A DNA stretch of 5,305 bases from PKWO01 sp036561005 (GTDB lineage Bacteria; Pseudomonadota; Gammaproteobacteria; Burkholderiales; Burkholderiaceae_D), in assembly GCA_036561005.1 (NCBI GenBank), contig DATBQE010000068.1, positions 1 to 5,305 on the forward strand, given 5' to 3'. Positions 1 through 4,945 of the stretch are shown piece after piece (position 1 is the stretch's first letter; every line of letters starts with the position of its first letter). The translations under genes and the position numbers were made by a program. Below the pieces are notes generated by a model. It ran no database searches. It was not told the origin of the DNA and was given only the letters and a program-made list of their open reading frames with translations.

Positions 1-11
1 TGAAAGAATTT

Positions 12-15
12 GGAG
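12..15 (+). promoter_or_regulatory. Shine-Dalgarno site fixing the permease start
   Basis: GGAG at 12-15 lies six bases before the ATG at 22, which is ideal spacing. An in-frame TTG at 10 would extend the protein by four residues. That TTG overlaps the GGAG itself and has no site of its own in view, so the ATG is preferred. The same GGAG-plus-short-spacer layout precedes the last gene in the window. Confidence 0.8.
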
Positions 16-21
16 ATAACA

Positions 22-1320
22 ATGCTGACATCCACGCGCCAACCAACTGACACAAAGTCTGTTCGAACGGCATCGCGCAAGGTAATTGCGCTGGTAATGA
101 GTTTGTTCTTTGCATTTGGATTTTGTACCGTTCTGGTGGACACATTAATACCAAAACTGAAGGCATTGTTTTCCTTGTCGTACACGGAAGTCATGTTGAC
201 GCAATTTTGTTTTTTTGGTGCGTATTTTATTGTGTCGCTTCCTGCGTCACGCTTGGTAAGCCGGTTGGGTTATTTCGAAAGCGTCACACTCGGCCTGGCA
301 ATCATGGCGGCAGGTTGTCTCTCATTTACACCTGCGGCGCAGCATGGCAGCTATCCCGCCTTTCTTGCCGCCCTTTTCATTCTTGCCGCCGGTGTCACGA
401 TCGTGCAAGTTGCCGTAAATCCGCTCGCAACACTGGTGGGCGATCCGACGACGGCCCATAGCCGCTTGACGCTGGCACAGGCGTTCAATTCATTGGCTAC
501 CGCCGTTGGCCCACTGTTTGGCGCCGCGTTTATCCTTTCCGGTGCGCTGGTTACGCCAAATGCGGAAACACTTAGCCCCTCGGCGCTGGCGGCATTACGC
601 CAATCCGAAGGAAGTGTCATTCAGCTTCCATTCGTGATGATCGGAGTGGTTCTTTGTCTGCTTGCCATGGTTTGCTGGCTATGCCGCCATTGGGCACCGC
701 ATACACAAAATGCAAGGACAACGGGAATCTTTAAAGGATTGTTGACACATACACGCCTGATGTTTGGCGCAGTTGCCATTTTCCTGTACGTTGGTGCTGA
801 AGTATCCATTGGCAGTGCCATGGTGAGTTACCTGATTCAGAAATCCGTATTGGCGCTTACTCCAAAAGCGGCAGGTTCGCTAGTCGCAGTGTATTGGGGG
901 CTGGCCATGGTAGGGCGATTCCTGGGCGCAGGATTACTGAATCGGATCAAGCCTGGCTTGATGCTGTGTGTTTTTGCGATCGGTGCTGCAACCTTGGCTG
1001 CTGCGTCCAGTTTATCGTTTGGCGTTGCTGCCGCAGTGACCTTGCTGGCTGTCGGATTCTGCAACTCGATCATGTTTCCGACAATTTTTTCCCTTGCTGT
1101 TGAAGGCCTAACAGATCAGGTTCCACAAGCGTCGGGATTGTTGTGCTTATCAATCGTTGGCGGCGCGATTGTTCCGGTCGTTACGGGAGCGGTGGCTGAT
1201 TTGAGCGGGTTGCGGGTTGCCTTGTGGGTTCCGGTGCTCTGCTATATTGGTATCGCATCGTATGGATTGTTCTCCTACAGAAAAAATGCAATCACATTTA
1301 AAGATGTTTCTCCTGTCTGA
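22..1320 (+). CDS. MFS sugar permease, FucP/GluP (glucose/galactose-type) family
   Basis: A 432-residue inner-membrane transporter, the usual length for proton-coupled sugar symporters of the fucose/glucose-galactose branch of the major facilitator superfamily. About twelve hydrophobic segments are visible from residue 21 to 417, with a polar central loop near 222-245. Family signatures are clear: the DTLIPKLKALF region (40-50), QVAVNP (129-134) followed by SRLTLAQAFNSL (147-158), VYWGLAMVGRFLGA (290-303), and FPTIFSLAVEGL (352-363) followed by SGLLCLSIVGGAI (371-383). Asp40 appears to match the helix-1 aspartate used by E. coli FucP. The FucP helix-4 glutamate position is Gln129 here, as I recall for GluP-type members, so glucose/galactose-like hexoses are likelier than fucose. 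The substrate is inferred, not proven. The gene converges on ohr. Its promoter is outside the window, so its operon and regulation cannot be judged. Confidence 0.9.
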   Translation: MLTSTRQPTDTKSVRTASRKVIALVMSLFFAFGFCTVLVDTLIPKLKALFSLSYTEVMLTQFCFFGAYFIVSLPASRLVSRLGYFESVTLGLAIMAAGCLSFTPAAQHGSYPAFLAALFILAAGVTIVQVAVNPLATLVGDPTTAHSRLTLAQAFNSLATAVGPLFGAAFILSGALVTPNAETLSPSALAALRQSEGSVIQLPFVMIGVVLCLLAMVCWLCRHWAPHTQNARTTGIFKGLLTHTRLMFGAVAIFLYVGAEVSIGSAMVSYLIQKSVLALTPKAAGSLVAVYWGLAMVGRFLGAGLLNRIKPGLMLCVFAIGAATLAAASSLSFGVAAAVTLLAVGFCNSIMFPTIFSLAVEGLTDQVPQASGLLCLSIVGGAIVPVVTGAVADLSGLRVALWVPVLCYIGIASYGLFSYRKNAITFKDVSPV

Positions 1321-1321
1321 A

Positions 1322-1363
1322 TAATGTCAACCTAGTCAAACATCGATCATTTGGCTGACATTA
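1322..1363. repeat. 8-bp inverted repeat just after the permease stop
   Basis: TAATGTCA at 1322-1329 is matched by its exact reverse complement TGACATTA at 1356-1363. After a one-base mismatch, two further pairs (CC at 1331-1332 with GG at 1353-1354) are possible. The loop of about 20 bases is long for an intrinsic terminator and no T-run follows, so it may be part of the 3' end structure or chance. Confidence 0.35.
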
Positions 1364-1371
1364 ACTGTACT

Positions 1372-1398
1372 TCCGTAGAGCCATGTATTCTCTACGGA
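1372..1398. terminator. Candidate hairpin between convergent genes
   Basis: TCCGTAGAG (1372-1380) and CTCTACGGA (1390-1398) form a perfect nine-base-pair stem with a nine-base loop. It lies between the stop of the permease (1320) and the stop of ohr (1427), where a terminator serving both converging transcripts is expected. Neither side has a T-run, so it is not a textbook intrinsic terminator. It could act as an RNA 3' end stabiliser instead. Confidence 0.45.
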
Positions 1399-1426
1399 GT
1401 TCGCTCTGTCTACGGCCCACTACGAC

Positions 1427-1852
1427 TCAAGCCAGATTCAGCGTAACGTCGATATTGCCGCGCGTTGCGTTCGAGTAGGGGCAGACGATATGGGCCTTGT
1501 CGATCAGGGACTGGGCTGCGTCGCGTGCCATGCCGGGCAGCGAAATTTTCAGTTCCACCTCAAGCCCGAAACCGGTCGGGATAGGGCCAATGCCGACGCT
1601 ACCGTTGATCGCGACGTCAGCAGGAATGGCGATGTGGTCGCGCCCGGCGACGAACTTCATGGCACCTAGGAAGCAGGCGCTATAGCCTGCGGCAAACAGC
1701 TGCTCGGGATTGCTCCCTTCGCCGCCAGCACCGCCGAGCTCGCGCGGTTTGCAGAGTTTCAACTCAAGTTTGCTTTCCGGCACGACCGCATGACCGTCGC
1801 GGCCTCCGGTGACTTGCGCGTGGGCCCGATAGAGAACGTTCTCGATAGACAT
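1427..1852 (-). CDS. ohr: Organic hydroperoxide resistance protein Ohr (OsmC/Ohr family)
   Basis: A 141-residue cytosolic thiol peroxidase. From established work on the family, Ohr forms homodimers that reduce organic and fatty-acid hydroperoxides to alcohols, with lipoyl proteins as electron donors. All key positions are present: Arg18 in GGRDG, Glu50 in SNPEQLFAAGYSACF, the peroxidatic Cys60 in that same motif, and the resolving Cys124 in HIVCPYSNATRGN. The length is typical of Ohr, and the Cys60/Cys124 pair with the C-terminal NIDVTLNL end separates it from plain OsmC. The reading frame stays open upstream for 90 more codons, but that stretch has no family similarity, runs antisense through the hydrolase gene, and the ATG at 1852 has a good ribosome site. 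The hydrolase gene lies 95 bp upstream on the same strand. No ohrR-type regulator gene is in the window. Confidence 0.96.
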   Translation of the reverse strand: MSIENVLYRAHAQVTGGRDGHAVVPESKLELKLCKPRELGGAGGEGSNPEQLFAAGYSACFLGAMKFVAGRDHIAIPADVAINGSVGIGPIPTGFGLEVELKISLPGMARDAAQSLIDKAHIVCPYSNATRGNIDVTLNLA

Positions 1853-1859
1853 GGTGTGG

Positions 1860-1864
1860 CTCCT
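1860..1864 (-). promoter_or_regulatory. Shine-Dalgarno site fixing the ohr start
   Basis: Read on the minus strand, AGGAG lies seven bases before the ATG at 1852. This decides for the 141-residue Ohr over a 231-residue open frame that would begin at 2122 inside the hydrolase gene. Confidence 0.8.
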
Positions 1865-1886
1865 GGTAAATAATTTATGAAGTAAA

Positions 1887-1900
1887 CCAACTATTGTTGG
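1887..1900. promoter_or_regulatory. Possible operator upstream of ohr
   Basis: CCAAC-TATT-GTTGG is an imperfect 14-bp palindrome (12 of 14 bases symmetric) about 35-50 bp before the ohr ATG. Its short-arm, AT-centred form and position would suit a repressor of the MarR/OhrR kind, which commonly controls ohr genes. It does not obviously match the OhrR consensus I know (TACAATT-AATTGTA), so the assignment is open. No convincing -35/-10 pair was found beside it. Confidence 0.3.
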
Positions 1901-1905
1901 GCAAA

Positions 1906-1931
1906 GTTCGAAGCGCGTTGGCGCATCGAAC
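1906..1931 (-). terminator. Strong hairpin between hydrolase gene and ohr
   Basis: On the minus strand, GTTCGA-T-GCGC pairs with GCGC-T-TCGAAC around a CAAC loop. This gives ten pairs interrupted by one T-T mismatch. It starts 16 bases after the hydrolase stop codon. Only TTT follows the stem, so as an intrinsic terminator it would be leaky. It could cut transcription between the two genes, or protect the 3' end of the hydrolase message. Confidence 0.45.
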
Positions 1932-1947
1932 CAAATTGCAAAAACGC

Positions 1948-2721
1948 CTATTTTTCGCCTGCCTCGACTGCTTCGATGATGACCTTTGCAACGGCAGCAG
2001 GACGCGATTGCTGCGGTACATGGCTGGTCGGCAGGCTGGTGACCTTGGCACCTATTTTCTTTGCCATCGCCCGTTCCATATCCGGGTTGATCATGCGGTC
2101 CTTCTCGCTGACGATATACCATGAAGGTTTGCTGCTCCAGGCGGCAACGGTCGTTTTTTCGCCCAACGCCTTGCTCTGGATCGGACCTTGGGTTGCCGCC
2201 ATGACGCTGGTTTGTACGGCAGGCAGGTCCTGGGCGAAGTCATTGGCTATTGCGTCGGGCGGCAGGGAAAGATAGCCGTCGGCATCGGCCACTGCTTTCG
2301 CAATTCCTGGCGACGGCGGGTAGTCCTTACCCATTTCCGCAAGTGCTTGTCCCGCACTTGGGGCAAATGCAGCGACATAAACCAGGCCGGCGACCTTGTC
2401 GTTCTGCCCCGCCTCTGTAATCACCATTCCACCCCAGGAATGACCAACCAGCACGACCTTGCCGGCCTGGCTATCGATAGCCCGTTTGGTTGCGGCAACA
2501 TCGTCAGCCAATGAATTCAAACCATTCTGTACTTCACGGACCGTGATGCCTTTGGCTTGCAACAGCGGAATGACCTTGTTCCAGTCGGAACCGTCGGTGA
2601 AGGCGCCATGTACAATGACCACTGAGGTAGCGTGGTTGGATGGATTTGCCGCCTGTGCCAGGTTGCCTGCGAGAAGGCCGCTTGCCACCAAAATTTTCGC
2701 AAGAATCGTACGGTTTAGCAT
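1948..2721 (-). CDS. Exported alpha/beta hydrolase (Abhydrolase_6-like esterase)
   Basis: A 257-residue alpha/beta-fold hydrolase with an N-terminal signal peptide: Lys/Arg near the start, a hydrophobic stretch around 10-22, and a likely cut after LAQA (residue 24). The mature enzyme should act in the periplasm or outside the cell. The oxyanion-hole HGAF motif is at 38-41. The nucleophile elbow GHSWGG (93-98) gives Ser95, SEKDRM (205-210) gives the likely acid Asp208, and SHVPQQ (233-238) gives His234, so the catalytic triad is complete and correctly ordered. This family includes esterases, lyases and C-C bond hydrolases; the substrate cannot be read from sequence. The start is supported mainly by the signal peptide, because the ribosome site is weak (GGA eight bases upstream). 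The gene is divergent from the LuxR-type regulator and precedes ohr on the same strand, which suggests a joint response to toxic organic compounds, though this is inference. Confidence 0.9.
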   Translation of the reverse strand: MLNRTILAKILVASGLLAGNLAQAANPSNHATSVVIVHGAFTDGSDWNKVIPLLQAKGITVREVQNGLNSLADDVAATKRAIDSQAGKVVLVGHSWGGMVITEAGQNDKVAGLVYVAAFAPSAGQALAEMGKDYPPSPGIAKAVADADGYLSLPPDAIANDFAQDLPAVQTSVMAATQGPIQSKALGEKTTVAAWSSKPSWYIVSEKDRMINPDMERAMAKKIGAKVTSLPTSHVPQQSRPAAVAKVIIEAVEAGEK

Positions 2722-2797
2722 GGGAATTGTCCAATCGTGGAATTGCGGCAGAGCGCCGCGGAAAGGACATTATGCGGAGCCGGCCGCTTGCCGCACA

Positions 2798-2813
2798 TCG
2801 GTCAAATGACCGA
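2798..2813. promoter_or_regulatory. Perfect 16-bp palindromic operator candidate
   Basis: TCGGTCA-AA-TGACCGA has two exact seven-base arms around a two-base centre. It sits in the 171-bp divergent region between the hydrolase and the LuxR-type regulator. Its centre at 2805.5 is about 43 bases before the start point expected from the extended -10 element at 2834-2842, a typical position for an activator overlapping a poor -35. The binding protein is unknown; the adjacent regulator is the obvious candidate. Confidence 0.5.
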
Positions 2814-2833
2814 CCTCGGCTTCTCTCATCGAA

Positions 2834-2842
2834 TGATAAAAT
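2834..2842 (+). promoter_or_regulatory. Extended -10 promoter candidate for the LuxR-type regulator
   Basis: TG-A-TAAAAT is an extended -10 element with five of six hexamer matches to TATAAT. No good -35 hexamer lies 16-18 bp upstream, which fits either an extended -10 promoter or one needing an activator at the nearby palindrome. Transcription would start near 2849, giving a leader of about 44 bases to the ATG at 2893. No clear promoter for the divergent hydrolase was found. Confidence 0.4.
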
Positions 2843-2892
2843 CAATGCGGTGTGGCAACGATGGCCGATCGATCCCCCTCCTATCTCCTACT

Positions 2893-4338
2893 ATGAATAG
2901 CGTATCCAAAGTACCGGTAAGCGACGCCATGCTGGCGCTGGCCTTTGTCGGGGATCTCAGCAGAGGCCAGCCGACCAACCATTCCCTGCGCACTGCAAGG
3001 CTGGCGGCCATGCTGGCGGCGGCCGATGGCGCCGACGAGGAAGAATGCGATGCTGCTTACAGCATCGCCTTGTTGCGCTGGTCGGGTTGCTCTGCCAACG
3101 CGGCTGGCTTTGGGGAACTGTTGGGCGACGATGTTGCCGGCCGCAGAAAAATGGCGGAAGCGCTCCAGCCCTCCTCCAACATCTCGCGCGACTCGATTTA
3201 TCCGCTTGCGCAAATCCATTGCGAAGTCTCGGGCGATGTTGCCGTGATGCTGGGCTTGCCCAGCGCCGTCGAAACCGGGTTGCGGCATATTTTTGAAACC
3301 TACAATGGCAAGGGCTTTCCCGGCTTGGTGAAACATTCCGATGTGCCGGTGTCGGTCTACCGCGTCGCGCTGGCCGGCGACCTGGAAGTGCTCAGCCGCG
3401 TTCACGGCATTGAAGCGGCACTGGCCTTTGTGGAAAACCACGGCGGCGCCAAATATCCGGAGCAACTGGTCAGGTTGCTGAGCCGCTTTGCCAAGGAATG
3501 GCTCGCGCTGCTCAGTGCGGAGGAGCCGATTCCGCTCCGTGTCCGACCGTCTTCCGCCAGCGCATCGAGCGAGATTTCCCTGATGCTGGTTGCCGACGTT
3601 ATCGATTTGAAATTGCCCTGGCTGGCCGGGCATTCCCGTCGGATAGCCGAACTGGCGCGTGCCGCCGGCGCCATGCAAGGATTGACCCCAGCCGTCCAGG
3701 AACAGCTCCACAGTGCCGGATTGATACACGGTATCGGCCGCGCCGCCATACCCAACTGGATATGGAATACGCCGGGCCGCCTCGATGCGTCGGCGTGGGA
3801 GCAGGTTCGGCTTGCCCCATATTGGACTTGGCGCGCGGCACAGCAAATCCGCAGTTTGACGCCGGAAGTGAATCTGGCCTCCCACGTCTACGAACGGCAA
3901 AACGGCACCGGTTATTTTCGCAGTGCTGCCGACGAAGCGATCACCGTTCCTCAACGCACGCTGGCAACCGCGGCCGCTTGGACTGCATTATGTTCGTCCA
4001 GGCCATGGCGCGCACCGTTCAGCAAGGAGGACGCCGCTGCGCTCCTGCGCGATGAGGCGCTGCAAGGATGTTTCGACCACGCCGTCGTTGATGCCGTCCT
4101 GGCGGCGGCAAATGGCCAACAGATGAAGCAGCCCTCGAAGGTTGCCACCATATTGACCGATCGTGAAGCCGAGATATTGGCCAAGATCAGCCTGGGAGAA
4201 AGCAACAAGGAAGTAGCACGAAGTTTGGCGGTCAGCCCCAGTACGGTCCGCACCCATGTGGAAAGCATTTTCCGAAAATTGGATTGTTCCACTCGCGCCG
4301 CCGCGACGCTCAAGGCATATACCTTGGGAATTATTTAG
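2893..4338 (+). CDS. LuxR-type regulator with two degenerate HD-GYP-like domains
   Basis: A 481-residue cytosolic regulator. The N-terminal HD-like half (about 13-205) has GQPTNHSLRTARLA (25-38), LLRWSGCSA (60-68), IHCEVSG (108-114) and FETYNGKGFPG (134-144). The second HD-GYP-like half (about 227-405) has AGHSRRIAELA (245-255), LIHGIGRAAIPNWIWNTPGRLD (277-298), HVYERQNGTGYF (331-342). The C-terminal LuxR/GerE domain (about 419-477) has LTDREAEIL and a helix-turn-helix in SNKEVARSLAVSPSTVRTHVES. The layout matches a family of HD-domain LuxR regulators I know mainly from Actinobacteria. In the second domain the HD pair is His279-Gly280, HHE is HVYE and GYP is GYF, so phosphodiesterase activity is unlikely; ligand sensing is my inference. 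The frame is open back to a GTG at 2737, with ATGs at 2806, 2833 and 2845. I chose 2893 because family similarity begins near residue 13 and the operator and promoter lie upstream. No candidate has a good ribosome site. Confidence 0.88.
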   Translation: MNSVSKVPVSDAMLALAFVGDLSRGQPTNHSLRTARLAAMLAAADGADEEECDAAYSIALLRWSGCSANAAGFGELLGDDVAGRRKMAEALQPSSNISRDSIYPLAQIHCEVSGDVAVMLGLPSAVETGLRHIFETYNGKGFPGLVKHSDVPVSVYRVALAGDLEVLSRVHGIEAALAFVENHGGAKYPEQLVRLLSRFAKEWLALLSAEEPIPLRVRPSSASASSEISLMLVADVIDLKLPWLAGHSRRIAELARAAGAMQGLTPAVQEQLHSAGLIHGIGRAAIPNWIWNTPGRLDASAWEQVRLAPYWTWRAAQQIRSLTPEVNLASHVYERQNGTGYFRSAADEAITVPQRTLATAAAWTALCSSRPWRAPFSKEDAAALLRDEALQGCFDHAVVDAVLAAANGQQMKQPSKVATILTDREAEILAKISLGESNKEVARSLAVSPSTVRTHVESIFRKLDCSTRAAATLKAYTLGII

Positions 4339-4372
4339 CGGTTTTGTCAAAATTGAAAGCGCGCGCGAAGTG

Positions 4373-4410
4373 CAATGCGTAGGAAATTCTGCGTCCAATG
4401 CGTGGAAAAT
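4373..4410. repeat. Pair of near-identical 15-bp direct repeats
   Basis: CAATGCGTAGGAAAT at 4373-4387 recurs as CAATGCGTGGAAAAT at 4396-4410, differing by two bases. The copies start 23 bp apart, about two helical turns, so a protein could bind both on one face. They lie 35-72 bp after the regulator stop and are not within a recognised gene. Confidence 0.45.
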
Positions 4411-4455
4411 ACGATCACCCCAATTTGGTGCTGGCACGATGATACTTTAGGATGC

Positions 4456-4472
4456 GCACAATCAAGTTGTGC
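4456..4472. repeat. Small GCACAA/TTGTGC hairpin or palindrome
   Basis: GCACAA (4456-4461) and TTGTGC (4467-4472) are exact inverted copies around a five-base centre. There is no T-run on either side, so it is not an obvious terminator. It may be a protein site or chance. Confidence 0.25.
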
Positions 4473-4763
4473 CAACGCTATGAACGGCGACGGGAATGGC
4501 TGAGATTGCATCGTATTCAGCCAGCCCAGTCCGAAAATTCTGCTGCATTAATAATTCCAACGAGACAGGCATGGTTATTGATCGCCAAGTCTTAACATTC
4601 GAATTACGCAGCGCTTCATTAGCGGAATACTAACTTGCACCGCCAGCGATGAAATATCATTTTTTGCACGATCCTATCTGAACCGTCGGGCGACACGATC
4701 CGTTATATCTTCGCGCAGATGATTAAATCCGTCGGCATCGTCCAGCACGATATCAAATTTCAA

Positions 4764-4792
4764 TTGACAACCTAAAATGTGCGGAATAACAT
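4764..4792 (+). promoter_or_regulatory. Sigma-70-type promoter for the secreted protein
   Basis: A perfect -35 TTGACA (4764-4769), a 17-bp spacer and a -10 TAACAT (4787-4792, four of six matches to TATAAT). Transcription would begin near 4799, immediately before the two operators, leaving a leader of about 147 bases to the ATG at 4946. Spacing, sequence and context make this the best promoter in the window. Confidence 0.7.
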
Positions 4793-4805
4793 TGATTTTG
4801 TCAAT

Positions 4806-4819
4806 TGGAAACGTTTCCA
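4806..4819. promoter_or_regulatory. LacI/GalR-type operator 1
   Basis: TGGAAACGTTTCCA is a perfect 14-bp palindrome with the central CG typical of LacI/GalR-family operators. It lies about +8 to +21 relative to the predicted start site, where a bound repressor would block initiation or clearance. No LacI-family gene is in the window. Confidence 0.75.
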
Positions 4820-4828
4820 TTTAGTAAT

Positions 4829-4842
4829 TGGAATCGCTTCCA
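4829..4842. promoter_or_regulatory. LacI/GalR-type operator 2
   Basis: TGGAATCGCTTCCA repeats operator 1 with 12 of 14 symmetric positions and the same central CG. The flanks also match: ATTGGAA on the left and TTCCAT on the right in both copies. The centres are 23 bp apart, close to two helical turns, which would suit cooperative binding of two repressor dimers. Confidence 0.65.
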
Positions 4843-4879
4843 TATTTGGCGAACACACCCGCGAGCGGTGGCGCCTGTT

Positions 4880-4903
4880 CCTTTGAGACAAAGGTCGATC
4901 GAC
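4880..4903 (+). repeat. Leader hairpin and adjoining 10-bp palindrome
   Basis: CCTTTG (4880-4885) and CAAAGG (4889-4894) are exact inverted copies around AGA, and the perfect palindrome GTCGATCGAC (4894-4903) follows with one base of overlap. Both lie in the untranslated leader of the secreted protein, 42-66 bases before its ATG. They could form RNA structure or a further protein site; neither role is shown. Confidence 0.35.
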
Positions 4904-4936
4904 TACGCTGGCGAAATTGGCGAATCAGAACAACAT

Positions 4937-4940
4937 GGAG
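4937..4940 (+). promoter_or_regulatory. Shine-Dalgarno site for the secreted protein
   Basis: GGAG lies five bases before the ATG at 4946. An ATG at 4935 overlaps this site and reads only four codons before a TGA that overlaps the real start. It is more likely a by-product of the GGAG context than a functional leader ORF. Confidence 0.75.
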
Positions 4941-4945
4941 ACAAC

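Larger units (their letters stand above)
4339..4763. other. Intergenic stretch without a convincing gene
   Basis: About 425 bp between the regulator stop and the promoter at 4764. I see no ORF with a start, ribosome site and recognisable family on either strand. Short open stretches occur in all three minus-strand frames (for example 4462-4569 and 4674-4820) but each is broken by stops. Structured elements present are a 15-bp near-direct repeat (4373-4387 and 4396-4410) and a small hairpin (4456-4472). No intrinsic terminator with a T-run follows the regulator gene. Confidence 0.6.

Noticed and set aside
1853..2122. N-terminal extension of ohr by 90 codons
   Set aside because: It runs antisense-phase through the hydrolase gene, lacks family similarity, and the ATG at 1852 has a good ribosome site and the expected Ohr length.
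2745..2759. GCGGC-AGAGC-GCCGC hairpin in the hydrolase leader
   Set aside because: Only five base pairs in a GC-rich stretch, so chance is likely.
2881..3954. Long 357-codon open frame on the minus strand opposite the regulator
   Set aside because: It shadows a GC-rich gene, shows no recognisable domain, and the plus-strand frame has clear HD and LuxR motifs.
4260..4273. GGAAA-GCAT-TTTCC palindrome resembling the LacI-type operators
   Set aside because: It lies inside the helix-turn-helix coding region, lacks the central CG and is explained by codons.
4360..4368. GCGCGCGCG run after the regulator
   Set aside because: A short simple repeat with no flanking structure or T-run; not a terminator.
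3988..4437. 149-codon minus-strand open frame crossing the end of the regulator
   Set aside because: Most of it is antisense to the LuxR DNA-binding domain and I recognise no family or ribosome site.
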